A stretch of DNA of 64,000 nucleotides from Pezizomycotina sp. ARF18 (Eukaryota > Ascomycota), in NCBI GenBank assembly GCA_002224055.1, contig AZLU01000046.1, forward strand, positions 62,001 to 126,000. Reading direction: 5' to 3'. Under the pieces are notes generated by a model. The model did no database searches and was not told where the DNA came from. It was given only the letters and a program-made list of their open reading frames with translations. Shown here piece after piece: positions 38,576-49,249 of this stretch (the stretch's first letter is position 1; every line of letters begins with the position of its first letter). Made by a program: the position numbers and the translations under genes.

Positions 38576-39135
38576 TTATGAGTGGTAGCCACCACGGAGG
38601 GCGAGGACCAAATGCAGGGTGCACCGCCTTCTAGTTTGTAGTCGGCGGCAGTCTTGTCGTCGCTCCTGTGAGAAAGAAACAGAATAGTTAGCTTATATGA
38701 ACGAAGACATTTGGACCAAGAACACGTGAAATCCGTTAAGCTCTTCGTTGGAATTTTGAGGTCTTGACACGGAAGAAAGGACAGAAATAATAGTGGAGGG
38801 TGTCGGAAGGTGACGAACATTTGTTACCGCCGTAGATGGACGCTGCTGAGCCGGGGAATGCCTTCCTTCTCTTCGACTCGCTCCTTGATCGTTGAGACCT
38901 ATACGAGAGAGAAATGGTGAGTTAGTGCAAGGCTGTCCAAGTTTCGTAGCGGGAATAGGTGAGAGTGAGAGCGGCGAACCTTGTAGTCGCCTCGACGTCG
39001 AGCTCGATTTCCTTGCCGGTAAGAGTTCGGACCCTGTAATAGCGGCACGGTTAGCTCCCGAATGAAACAGCACGCGGCTCCTCCGTGGCGGGAAGGCTGG
39101 AACAGAATAGCAAAGCAAGCTCACTTGATGAGCAT
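38576..39135 (-). CDS. RUB1: NEDD8/Rub1 ubiquitin-like modifier
   Basis: Ubiquitin-like protein conjugated to cullins, switching on SCF and other cullin ligases. Seen: M-L-I-K start at 39135 in an 11-base first exon (39125-39135), donor GTGAGC; exon 2 from 39033 reads VRTLTGKEIELDVEA; exon 3 reads STIKERVEEKEGIP with a damaged AQQR-LIYGG-KQM stretch; a last exon reads SDDKTAADYKLEGGA and LHLVLALRGGYHS, stop at 38576. The invariant C-terminal Gly-Gly is present and is followed by a three-residue tail (YHS) to be removed by a processing protease, as known for NEDD8 precursors. One-base losses occur near 38985, 38860 and 38617. About 79 residues. Neighbouring the convergent RMT2 gene; no regulatory link implied. 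Confidence 0.9.
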
Positions 39136-39195
39136 TTTGGAGAGGGTATTAGAATGAGTCCTTTTGGTTTTGTGTTTTTCGAGAGGTGGAGTCGT

Positions 39196-39200
<5 letters not shown>

Positions 39201-39231
<31 letters not shown>
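39201..39231 (+). repeat. (GA)n microsatellite
   Basis: Fifteen GA units about 70 bases upstream of the Rub1 start codon, so within its likely promoter or 5' leader. Confidence 0.95.
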
Positions 39232-39234
<3 letters not shown>

Positions 39235-40050
39235 GAGGTCAGGAGTAAGAGGAGGACCAGGTGATTATTAGAGAAAGATAGAAGTATTAAGGAGGTTTGG
39301 CTTCTTTGTCCCTGTTCGTGACTGATGGTGGTTTCGTTACGAAAGAGAAAAGTGCGGTTATGAGTGATGTATTTGTTATATGAGTACAGAAGGAAAAGAG
39401 TGAGGTGGGCTTGGGTTGGCGTTTTTTTAGCTCCAAAAATTCGAGAAATTAAAAAAAAGGTGAAAAAGGCGGAGCTGAGCTTTGAACGAGGGGGAGCCTT
39501 GTGAGCTGGGCAGCCGGATAAGCGCCGATCCGCCGATGAAGCACGTGGATGTCGTGCCGAAGTGCGAGAAAGCTTTGAGATCCGTGCTGTGATAGCCGCG
39601 ATGTCTGAAAAAGGGAATTTTTCTCGGGAAGCCTTGGCCCTTTGAGGTGCTATATTCCGCGAACGTGCAGGGAGCAGAGGTTGAAGATGAGGACGCCGAC
39701 AAAGACGACAACAGCCGTCACGGCAGCTGGAAAGCGTGCTATCCTCAGCAAGACCATTGCCGTATTGGAAAAAAGGGCTTAACAAGGGAGAATAGAAAGA
39801 ATGATATATCCTTTAATTTACCAAGTAATTTTTATATATATATAGACTTATTTTAAGGGATCATCGTGATATCTTCAGGTGCAGGGGAAAGGGAAAGTAT
39901 TATATACAAGTGAAAATACTTATACCAATAGATATTCTTGGAGGAACGCTTTTCTTTACGGTGGTGGTGGATGGACTCGAGAGCAAACAAATCATGAGGG
40001 TCCACAAAAACGTATCGGGGAGACACCGCCGCGTGACGACCCGCTCCATA

Positions 40051-40105
40051 CACACACACACACAAACAAATTTTTCAAAAAAAAAAAAAAAAAAAAAAAA
40101 AAAAA
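40051..40105 (+). repeat. (CA)7 followed by poly-A (29 nt)
   Basis: A short CA repeat (40051-40064), a spacer with T5, and a run of 29 A (40077-40105). Confidence 0.95.
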
Positions 40106-40639
40106 CACCACTCACCACCACTCACCGCCGTTATCCATTTTTGCCTGGAATTTAAACGAACTAACAAGTTTGTGCCTGGAAAACGGCGAAGGAATCACCG
40201 CCCCCTAGTCCACCGTCCTATATATATCATGTATCATGTATCACGCAGGGTCTCAGAAGAGCGATGATGCGCGAAGGGCTATTTACAACGGGCAAAGAAA
40301 AAGAATTAGTTAGCGACTGACAGCTCCATACGTCTTGACTTTATTCGAGTTAGTCTTTTAATTTGATCATCATCATTTTTTTATTTTATTTTTTTTATTT
40401 TTCGTGATGATAATAGAAATGCTTGTTTATAAAAACCCTCAACGGTCCCTTTTGCATGGTGTCTTGGCTCTCAACAAAGTCGAGGACGAAATTGGGCACT
40501 GGCTATTTCCAACCGCTATCACTTACAACCCCTGCCTAAAATAGCTCTAGCATCTGTCGCCTTCAGCTGTTCCACCGAAGATTCTCGATCTCGGAGCATT
40601 TCTATCTTGCGAGCTTGTTACTTAGTCGGAAAATTATTC

Positions 40640-41523
40640 AAGTGGCGAAATTCAGACTATTCCAACAGCTCAAGGAGAAGATCGCGGCGGCAGATGCGAA
40701 GCGCAAATCAGCGTCTGCTAATGCTTTCAGGACCATTTCGCCTTACAGTTCCTGGTCTCTTTCGCTATGCTAGCGTTGGATTTGGCGGACTTCGCTTTGA
40801 CTATCACAAGTTTAGCCTCCCCCGACGGATTTTCGGCCATAACGGTAAGGAGTTATTTTATCGTTAATTCCCTCGCAAGCATTTAAGTAGTTTGATCTAA
40901 CTTCTTTTCTTCTTCTGTTTTGCTGCCAGCATCCTGCTCGCCCTTTTCCACCTTTCTACGCTCTGTTTCTGTATTGCAATGTGGGCTAAGGTGAACAACG
41001 TCGCCAACTTCTGGACGGATATGAGCGTGTTCAGCAGCTTAATGGTCTGGGTCGGGTTCAGCTTGGCAATCGCGATCGCCAACTTTACCAACGGCTCGTC
41101 GTGCTTGCGCAGGTTATCTCGAGCGTTCAGGCCGGGAACCCCAGCCAGGATTACCAGTGCAGTGGCTACCATCTTTCTCTATCCCTGGGATATTCTTTGA
41201 CCGCTGGCTGGGAAGGGTACGTTGCAGTTCTTCTGCTCGCCTTGTTGTTAAAACCACCTCATACTAGAAGAGGACAAGAGCATTTCTAGAATTCTCGGAA
41301 GATATAAACTGACAATTCGCTTTTATCTAGACTCATGTACTTCATCTCTGCTCTGATCTGGGTTAGGAAGTTCCACCGCGTCCGGGTTACGATACATGGA
41401 TCTTCTGCAAGCTGAAAGCCAAACGGACGCCGAGGCTCCCACTTCCTAAACCGCAGACAAATAGTACCCCAAAGGGTCTTTCTCAAGCGCTCTCGATTCG
41501 GCGGCATTGTCCTCCCGGGTGAC
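40640..41523 (+). CDS. Small multi-span membrane protein, unknown
   Basis: Coding-quality pieces run LFQQLKEKIAAADAKRKSAS near 40640-40715 (helical N-terminus), then, after a frame change and an intron, hydrophobic segments ILLALFHLSTLCFCIAMW (40928-40985) and FSSLMVWVGFSLAIAIANF (41030-41085), a basic loop, and after another intron LMYFISALIWVRKFHRVR (41330-41385). That suggests at least three membrane helices of a small tetraspan-like protein. A MARVEL-type domain is possible but I see no diagnostic residue. The true start is not fixed. Introns are likely near 40840-40927 and 41215-41330. Function unknown. Confidence 0.45.
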
Positions 41524-42075
41524 TTGCATTAATTTGGCTACTAAATGCACTTGAACCATTTCGTGGAAAGGAAAAAAAAAATTCAGTGCCCTCCTCTCAT
41601 GTCATTCATTTTAACGAATTGCATTCTTGCTTTTGAGGACTTCGCTGATCTATAGAATAATCTTTATCGATACCAAGCTGATATCCAACATTGCCTCTTC
41701 ATGTATGAGAATTATTTTTTGGTATGACTTATGGTATGTAAGTAACGAATTTAGATATGATAATAATGTTTAGTACTTAAGTAATTCTAGCCTCGAACCA
41801 GACGGTACCAAGGGAGATAATAAGGTACTTACAATCGTTGTGAGTACCCTTTATTTTCACTCTTTTTATTTTATTTCATTTCATTTATTTAATACCATAC
41901 TCTCTATTCTATAACGGTTTAAATATACCACGTATCTCCTTCTCCCCAACTGTACCGCCTGGTTCGAGCTATTTGCTTTTGGTCTTTTTGATGTTTGACG
42001 GTTTAATTAAGATTCCCGTCTAAAGGCTAGCCATGGCCATTTTGCTACTGGTATGCTATCAGCATCTTAGTACCA

Positions 42076-42116
<41 letters not shown>
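42076..42116. repeat. T17-A24 self-complementary block
   Basis: A run of 17 T immediately followed by 24 A, a perfect inverted repeat with no spacer that could fold into a hairpin or cruciform. Confidence 0.95.
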
Positions 42117-42866
42117 CGAAAATCGTTTGTGAAGAATCGTAGTATGATTTTAGGGGCTTCATGTTACCGGTAAGCTAGCCGGGCCTGCTTTTACTTTTAT
42201 CCTGGTGTCCGTCTATTACTAGTGTAAGACGTTTTTTTGTTCTTTCGCTATCGATATATAGTTGTGAAGCGGCTGCATGATTCGAGATGGAGGTTTAAAA
42301 AGGCTTACTATTCGCACAATTTTCAACACCTGATCAGGCACAGCTATATAATGAAGCTACAAGAAAAAGAAACGAATCAAACGGTCCGGCCTAATCAGTA
42401 AGCTAATAACTTGGAGATGTGTGCAGCATATAGCGCATACATAATATTTAGGATCCTCCGGAACAATAATCCATTTTTCTTCCCCGGATTCCAGCTTTCT
42501 CTGGCGCTTTATTCTTTCGAGTTCACCGTGTTCAGTCCGGCGGCTGTCCTAGTGAAGGATGCGGGGGTTCCCCAGAGTATTGTGGCTAAGCTAAAAAACG
42601 CATCCAAGTTAACCCTTCCATTTCTGTAAATTTTAAGTCGCGATACCAACGTTGGGGACTGTTCATTCTTGTATTCTTCACAAATTTAGAAGTTCTAGTG
42701 AGTGTACAAATTGCGGATCGGAGGACGGGATGTATGGATGTGAGAGGAGCGTACAAGGGCTATCTGACGACCTTGGTTATAGCGATCGATCGCAGCTAGA
42801 GAAGCAATATAGCAAAATATGTCAAACCCCTATTACTTGCATAAACTAGGAAAGGAAAACAGTAAT

Positions 42867-42916
<50 letters not shown>
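42867..42916 (+). repeat. (TA)n(TG)n compound microsatellite
   Basis: About ten TA units pass directly into about fifteen TG units. Confidence 0.95.
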
Positions 42917-42917
<1 letters not shown>

Positions 42918-43478
42918 AGAAATGGTCAAATAATCCCGATAAATTGGCTTCTGCTGCGCAGCGATCGAGCGTGTGATAATATGAGGCCATAGTCGCGGTT
43001 TTCAGAGCGATACCTTGCATAACTTCAACCATGCATTCCGCTGCATCCTTCATTGTTGTAAAGCATGGGAAGATAACTTCGCGAGTTTTCAGGTCGGAAG
43101 ACCAACCGATGGTATGACAAGAAAAATAGAAGGGATATGAATTGGAAAAACATCAAAAGCAAAATAAACCCCAAAGTGAAAGACTCAATTATATTCAAGA
43201 ATTTCAGAGTCCAGTTACAACTGCAGCAGAATTAAACTAGTTGTTCTCCTTACAAAATGATCGAGTTTGCTCCGGCTTATAGCATTAGCGCTCCCCTGGC
43301 CACCCTTTCGAAGTCCCTAAACGTGGAAAACTTTACTTCGAGCACTTCATCTTTCTTATTATTGCTTACGGGAAGCCCGAACCTTTTATCCTCCTAAACC
43401 TATGATGTTCGAATGCAGGTCTCTCGCCATTACCCACGCCACGCCGGAGAGTGAAGAGGTAATTCGTATTTCTATGAC

Positions 43479-43910
43479 CTACTGTAAGAGACCAGAGCCC
43501 TCGGTTTCGGGGTATATGCTATCCAATTCTCTAAGTCGCGACACCGCCGCCGACGTTACGACCTCGTCGCTATCGCTGTATCTAGTAATCACCTGCTTTG
43601 GTAATATATTATAGGGCAGCGGGCGCCCGAGCCCGGTCGTCGATGGCGTAGCGTTTGAACTCAGCGTTGATGGCGTCCGATTGGAAATCGAGGGGACGGT
43701 TGTAGCCTTTTCGTTCCGCAGATCATCTTCGGGCTAGGTAAGATTTTCTTCGTCGAAAATATCATCTTCACTTTCCGAGGATGTGCCTTGGGTTTTCACG
43801 GATGAGTCAATCGAGTCTTGGCCATCGTTATTGTTCTTTTCTCGAGCTCCAGCTGGCTGCGTTTGAATACCCCTGCGGTCAGCGTACGGCGGAGGCTGTC
43901 CTTTCTCCAT
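43479..43910 (-). CDS. Unknown disordered protein with PPPY motif
   Basis: The start at 43910 gives MEKGQPPPYADRRGIQTQ, then an acidic Ser-rich stretch (TQGTSSESEDDIFDEENLT). After that two frames both look coding: frame 1, after a TAG, continues NRTPSTLSSNATPSTTG and YSDSDEVVTSAAVSRLRELD to a stop at 43479; another frame reads ERKGYNRPLDFQSDAINAEF and KRYAIDDRARAPAAL and stops near 43613. The second looks more like folded protein. A one-base shift near 43715 would join it to the N-terminal half. PPPY can bind WW domains of HECT ligases such as Rsp5 (known for the motif class, not shown here). No family recognised. Confidence 0.45.
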
Positions 43911-45025
43911 CTCCGAATGCTAAATTGTATCCTTCTTCGAAGTTATACCTAAGTGAAATTTGTTTTATAGGAAATTAATAAAAAAAATTTGTTCTTACGC
44001 AAAAAAACAAAAGAAAAAGAAAAGAAAAAGAAAAAGAAAAGAAAAAAAAAGAAAAAGAAAAGAAAAAGAAAAGAAAGAAAAAAAAGAAAGAAACTCCTTT
44101 ATAGCTATCGAATCAAAAATATATGGGTTTCGCCTTGTCGCTGCTAATATACCTTCTGTAGTCTCGGACACTTCGAAGTGGCATCAGACACATTTTGCTT
44201 CAACTTTAATATTAAACACTTTTCGGACTTTGAGCTTGATTTGCCGTCACCAAACTTAGTCAACTAGCTCATATTTAGATACTGCAACATTGTATCTGTA
44301 GTAGTAATAGTAGTGTGTAGTTAAGGAGTAGATTTTATAACGTATTTAACATACCTATTAATCACCCCTAGCTATTAGTCACCTTATTTTACATACAAAC
44401 ATAAAAAAAATTTCAAAATAAATTTAATTATATATAATATTATAACTTAATGAAAAGTCAATATTATATTATAAAAAGTTAATAGCATAAATTTGTCTCG
44501 TAAGTTGGGCTGTCGTCTCGTAGCCTCTTGTAAGGACAGAAGAGGTAAGGATAAGGATCACGACAGGCAGAGGCAGCATGCTAGCACCACACCTCTCCAA
44601 AGGGAGTACTGCACGCAAATATTATTTAGACAACGCAACCTAAGGCCTTTATATAATATAAACTCTCGAACAAGCCACGTGATAGATAGCAACTTTTTTA
44701 TTTTTGAGATGGGATCTGAATCCGCATGAGGAACAAGGCTCGGATAGAAACTGGAGTTGTACGATGAAAACGACACAGGGTTTGTGAAATAATATTACGG
44801 CCCAATATCATCATTTAATTGTTGGTCTTGACTGTGCTATCCGTACTTTCATTATCCAAAAAAAAAAAAAAAATAAAAATAAAAAAATAAGAACAGCTTA
44901 TAAAGTGGCTGGGATCTCTCCGAAGGACTACTCATAAAGACAAGCAATATGTTAAGTTTAAAGTCTAATTCGTAGGAGACTAGATAAAATCATGAAAATA
45001 AAACCATTCTTAAGAAAAGGAAAGA
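43911..45025. other. Intergenic with purine microsatellite
   Basis: Starts with an A/G simple repeat, then very AT-rich DNA (44280-44490). Between 44500 and 44720 composition becomes more balanced, with no recognised gene. Confidence 0.45.
44001..44092 (+). repeat. (AAAAG)n-like purine tract
   Basis: About 90 bases of A with G at irregular four- to six-base steps; the Lys/Glu-rich frame across it is low complexity and not called as a gene. Confidence 0.95.
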
Positions 45026-45355
45026 GTGGGCCTTTATTATCTGATACCATTTCCTCTGGCTCTTATGGTGATTTTTCTCGTTATCCGTCCGATAATTTTT
45101 CTGGTCGCTGCCGTTTTGATTCTGTCCATTATTGGTCTGAGCCTGGGATTGCCACGCTGGGCTGGGGAGGAGAATCCTGCTGCGGAGGGCCCTGCGGTGC
45201 GGCGTTCCTCGGTCGCGAGGGCCAGCTTCGGCAACGGGATCCACCGCTTTTTGTCCGCCGTGTGCTGGCAGCTGTACATCCTCGCGGGCGGTCACGACGC
45301 GGTCTGTGGGAGCGACCCATGGAAGAGGGATTGTGAAATGCACGAAGCTCTGTGA
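45026..45355 (+). CDS. Possible membrane protein (strand uncertain)
   Basis: A 109-codon frame, open from Met to stop without a shift, which is rare in this window. It has a long hydrophobic region (LALMVIFLVIRPIIFLVAAV, then LILSIIGLSLGLP) followed by a soluble region and a second weaker hydrophobic patch (FLSAVCWQLYILAGG). However, the antisense strand is also open and reads as a polar Gln/Asn/Arg/Lys-rich protein that would continue the membrane gene at 45545-46095. Antisense of Gln/Asn/Lys codons naturally gives Leu/Ile/Val/Phe, so either strand may be the artefact. Confidence 0.35.
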   Translation: MGLYYLIPFPLALMVIFLVIRPIIFLVAAVLILSIIGLSLGLPRWAGEENPAAEGPAVRRSSVARASFGNGIHRFLSAVCWQLYILAGGHDAVCGSDPWKRDCEMHEAL

Positions 45356-45544
45356 CGAACCTAACGATCGTCGGTAGAACGAAGAAGAGTTGTAGCCTTA
45401 AATTTCGTCCCCCCTCTGTAACGCTGGGTTTTCGGGTTTGTCGGTTCTCCTGGGATATGCTATCTACACGAAGCCGAACAGACATTATTAGGGAGAGATC
45501 CGAATATTTTCTAAGTCAAGGGGAGAAGGAAGAGGGGAGGCGAG

Positions 45545-46095
45545 GGTCTTACATGCATATAGATCATGCCGCCAAGGATTGGGACAGCAATTGTAGCTAT
45601 TAGGCCGCTCAACAAGTCTCTCGCACTCTGGCGGCGCTCATTCCGAGTGCTCGCGCGAATATTAGATTATAAACCGAGTAGATTAATAGACAAAGTAAAA
45701 TAGCATATATTAAACATAACGTAGTAGTAAAGGTTGGCCCCAGTTCGTTCTCTTTTCTCCACTTCACGCTAGCATACGTCATTGTAACAGCTTCTAATGC
45801 GCTGGGTAGGTAGAGGAAAGGTTCTGAAGGTCTGTTCAGGCATTACCTTTGAGTTTTAGAAGCGACTAGCTGTTAATATACAACATGAGATACTTACCAA
45901 CGATTGGAGCAAAAGGTTTATACTTATCAGCCAGATGATGCGAGGCCCCTGCTGTCGTTGTCGGAGCTGCCCGGATCTACAGCACGCGAGCATCATATAG
46001 GGCATTAGTGCTATGTACAGTAACTCGGGCAGGAGGAAGATAGGAGCAAATGCAAGTAGAGAGAGGTAGGTGGGCATACAGTAGGCCGGCAACAT
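45545..46095 (-). CDS. Small multi-span membrane protein, unknown
   Basis: Exon 1 from the start at 46095 reads MLPAYCMPTYLSLLAFAPIF with a following helix (LLYIALMPYMMLACC), a basic loop (RSGQLRQRQQGPR) and a helix IIWLISINLLLQSL, then a donor GTAAGT at 45897. A second exon ending with donor GTAAGA at 45552 reads RRQSARDLLSGLIATIAVPI then LGGMIYMH, a further helix. So at least four membrane segments with proper splice sites and no frame break in these two exons. A third exon could lie at 45350-45450 or further left, overlapping the plus-strand frame at 45026. No family recognised. Confidence 0.45.
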
Positions 46096-46659
46096 AATCC
46101 CACCGACACCGCATCATCAGCGTTAGTTCGGGGCATCTCGAGAGGACGAATGGTGAAGGGAGCGTTTAAAGAAGTGAGGGAGGAGGATTAAGAGGAGGAG
46201 GATGGATGGAGGAAGGATTAGGAGAGGTGGGTGGTTTTATGAAGTAGTTGATCCAGCTCGTCCTGGTCCTGGTTGGCCCGCCCACGGCAGCCTGCCTTTT
46301 TTTTTTTTTTTTTTTTTTGGACGATGCTCGACATCTACTTCCAGATTAGCAAGAATATCACTACGTACACTAAAATATTCCTCTGAACAGAAAATATGGG
46401 AAATAAATATTGGGGGCCTGGCTCATTCCCCCCTCTTTCATTTCTCTTTCTTCTCTCTTTTTTTAAACCATCATGCTCCTCCTCCTCCTCCTCCTGCACA
46501 GATCTTGCAAGTTGCTCAATAACATTTGGTCCGTTTCTCCAGCCGCCAGAAAGCTCAAGCTCATATATTTTGTTTCCCAAGCTTGAAGATATCATCTGTT
46601 TGCTTTATATCTCATATAACCTAGCTGCGCTTCTTAAAGCTCATCAGGAAGAAGAAGAA
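46096..46659. promoter_or_regulatory. Divergent intergenic region
   Basis: Separates the minus-strand membrane gene (start 46095) from the plus-strand one (start 46660). Contains a run of 22 T (46297-46318) and CCT-rich sequence near 46480. No motif named. Confidence 0.4.
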
Positions 46660-47807
46660 ATGGCGGTCGCCACGGATTCTATCATTCGAGGTATCAACTG
46701 GGCCATCTTCGTTATCACCGAACTCACGCTCGCCCTCACTATCGCTAGCATCGTTCTCGCTGCCCAGAAACCCCAGAGCATCAAAGACAAAACCCCATAT
46801 ATCTGCTAGTAAGTCCCCCCCCCAAAAAAAACCCCCACTCCTGTTAAATGAGTTCATTTTTGTATTTCCTTCTGATGAATCCCGGCTAATGAATATATCC
46901 CCCCTTTTTTTCTCTCTCCTTTGGTTGTGCTTTACTTTGAATAGTGGCGTCCTCACGTTCTTTTTGGTCGGCTTCAGCGTCCAAACGTGCATCACGAAGG
47001 AGGTCAAGCCAAGCAAGAGGCACTACGCCCTGTGCGGGATCACCTTTCTCATCTGGCTCTGCCTTCATCATAAACCTCATCCTCCGCGAGAAGTACCTCG
47101 ACAAGAAATTCAAGATAGGACCGAGACGGGCTTCAAGGCCTTGCTGGGTCTCAACATTGCTATTTGCTTCTTACTGCTATTTCGAGGTAAGTGTTTTTCA
47201 CTACTCTTTTCTTCTGAATTTTTATATATTGAAAATGGAATTTCGACGGGGCTAATTTTCTTCTTCTTTTCTCTTCTTTCTTTCTCTGATAGCATTCTCT
47301 GCCTCGTGATAGCCGTCGTGATCAGGTTTCACCGTGAGGTTGCTCGAATCCGAATCAAGGAGACGACGAGGAAGCAGGCCCGGCTCCTGCGGGCATCGCT
47401 ACTCACAGGGCAGCATTTCCTACAAGATGAAGCAGTTATTCTCTCGCAGCAGTAGAGGTAAACATCCTTTGAAAAAAATTTTGCCTCTTATATATTTTTC
47501 TTGGATTAAAGTTGCTAACGACTTCTATTCAATCGAAAAAGGGTTTCGGACGACGGCGAAGCTGGCAGCGTTGCTGAAGATAACCATGCCAATGAACCCG
47601 GCGCTGGTAACGGAAACGGCAATGGGAACAACAACGGCAACGGTGCTGAGCCTAGTGCCAATGCCGCACTGCTACCGCTAACAGTAACGGCAACGGACCC
47701 AACGCCAGCGCTGCTACCACTAACAGCAATACCAACGGTGGGGTAGCCATTGCCGTACGGCTAGCAACAACGGTCACGCCGATCTCGAAAATGACAATAC
47801 CATGTAA
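46660..47807 (+). CDS. Four-helix membrane protein with Asn/Gly-rich tail
   Basis: The start at 46660 gives MAVATDSIIRGINWAIFVI. Exon 1 ends at 46808 (donor GTAAGT), exon 2 runs 46945-47186, exon 3 47293-47457, exon 4 from 47542 to the stop at 47807. Membrane helices: WAIFVITELTLALTIASIVL; GVLTFFLVGFSVQTCI; YALCGITFLIWLC followed in a shifted frame by FIINLIL; ALLGLNIAICFLLLF, with a last hydrophobic stretch ILCLVIAVVI. Four helices in about 150 residues resemble the MARVEL/tetraspan layout. The cytosolic tail is basic, then low complexity (NGNGNGNNNGNG, Ala/Thr repeats), ending NNGHADLENDNTM. Three or so one-base shifts, in exon 2, at the exon 3 start and in the tail. A fungal plasma-membrane or cell-cortex protein is plausible; no name can be given. 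Confidence 0.6.
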
Positions 47808-48299
47808 AGGATTCAAAATATCTTTTAAGATGTTTCCTTTTGTTCTAAAATCGGGATGCTTAAATACCGGTTGCACTTGATGAAAAGGTGAAGTGTGGAG
47901 CATACTTATTATTGTTTGCAAAAAGTCTCAGAAGGCTTGTGGAAGTTTGGCTTACTTGTAGAATTCTTTCTTTAAATGGTTTCTTTTGGAGTATTACTGT
48001 TCTTGTTCATTGTTCTTTCTTTCTTGACCTTTTTGTTTTTCTTCCCCATTCACATATTGGTTTATTAAAGTATAGTGGGATGCATACTTCACTGCTTTAA
48101 CAAACAGGGTTTTTTTGGTGTTTACGGAGGAATGGTTTGGGGTACCGGAGTTACTTTTTGTATTGATTTTTCACATTGCTTGTCCTACAGCTACTTATAC
48201 ATGATTTTTTGGTGATAACGAAGGAGTACTGGGCTTGTTTATAACTAGTTTACAAAGATTCTTTGCACTTTCCCTTCGCTTCCCTCGCTCCTCCTATGA
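47808..48299. other. 3' flank, no gene seen
   Basis: T-rich, without repeats or coding character. It borders the repeat-derived region to the right. Confidence 0.5.
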
Positions 48300-48827
48300 A
48301 TTTACCGTGGTTCTCCTTTAATTAATTTATATTTAAAGGTATACAAATTTTGTTTCTTTGCGAAGGATCTCTCGTAGAGGCATGCATGGGTTGGCGCGCT
48401 TGTGTTCAATCAATCGTGAACACATGTATGAGAGGGATGCACAATCTGCTGCTACGGAAATATAACATCCGCGTTGTCGTCGTGAGATCGGTACGATTTG
48501 CTGGCAGAACGTCCGCATAACATTTGCGAAGTTCACGCTAGCCAGTATGCGAACCTCTTTCGCTTAAGCTTAAGATACGGATCTTACACAGAATTTTTGT
48601 ACCGGTGTGGAGTCCTTGTTTAAGTGCTTCATCTCGTGGCGGCTTTATTCTATGAACAGTGGTTGCCTGATTGTTAAAAGAAATTTTTTTGCTGCTCTTA
48701 TCGTATCTGGGGTGTACAGTAGCATGGCGTTTAAGCCTTTTGATAATGTGCTTCGCACACTGGGAATTACTTGATCTCGGGCGTTCAGAGTGGAGGTCTC
48801 TATACTTTCCGGTCTAGTTGTCTTTTG

Positions 48828-48924
48828 GGAGATAGTCGAGCTATCGGCTACGGCGGAAAGTTGATAAACGTGGAGGTCTTTTTGTGAGGAGGCAAAGCTG
48901 TCTCGTGGGATAGCTAGAGCTATC
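48828..48924 (+). repeat. Palindrome pair unit, copy 1
   Basis: Two imperfect palindromes, GATAGTCGAGCTATC (48831-48845) and GATAGCTAGAGCTATC (48909-48924, perfect arms of seven bases around AG), separated by a spacer with TTGATAAACGTGGAGGTC. Same order and spacing as copies 2 and 4. Confidence 0.8.
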
Positions 48925-49249
48925 GCTTGTTTATTTATTAAGACGATGCTCAATCGGGAGTATACCACGTTCTGGTTATCGCGTGTCGAGTTTCGTAGGA
49001 TTCATGTACGATAGGAATCATGACTGCACATTTCACGCTTTTTTGTATCGTTCCGGTTTTCCTTGTTTGGTTATCACAGGGACGAATTTAAATTGTAAGG
49101 GTTCATAATCGGGAGACGACTTGGTATCGTTCTCTAACTTTCTCCTCTCGAGATTATGTCGACGTCGCAATACTAGCTATTACCCGAACACGGCTGTGCT
49201 ATCGGAAGTTTTGACGGACGGGTTTTAGTTATACGTAGAAGCTGGGGGG

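Larger units (their letters stand above)
39136..40639. other. Intergenic with simple repeats
   Basis: Contains (GA)n, (CA)n and poly-A repeats listed separately. A short minus-strand piece near 39660-39765 reads MVLLRIARFPAAVTAVVVFV, a good signal anchor, then changes frame; it could be the first exon of a small membrane protein, but the continuation is not convincing. Confidence 0.4.
41524..43478. other. Intergenic, AT-rich
   Basis: Contains a perfect T17-A24 block and a TA/TG microsatellite (listed). A plus-strand frame at 42411-42629 (72 codons, ending KLKNASKLTLPFL) has fair composition but no family signal. Confidence 0.45.

Noticed and set aside
38233-38820. 195-codon minus-strand frame
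   Set aside because: Reads through Rub1 introns; only the SDDKTAADYKLEGGA segment is real coding sequence.
39051-39785. 244-codon minus-strand frame
   Set aside because: Crosses the (GA)n repeat as a Ser-Leu run and covers the Rub1 promoter; not a plausible protein.
43960-44259. Lys/Glu-rich frame
   Set aside because: Translation of an A/G microsatellite.
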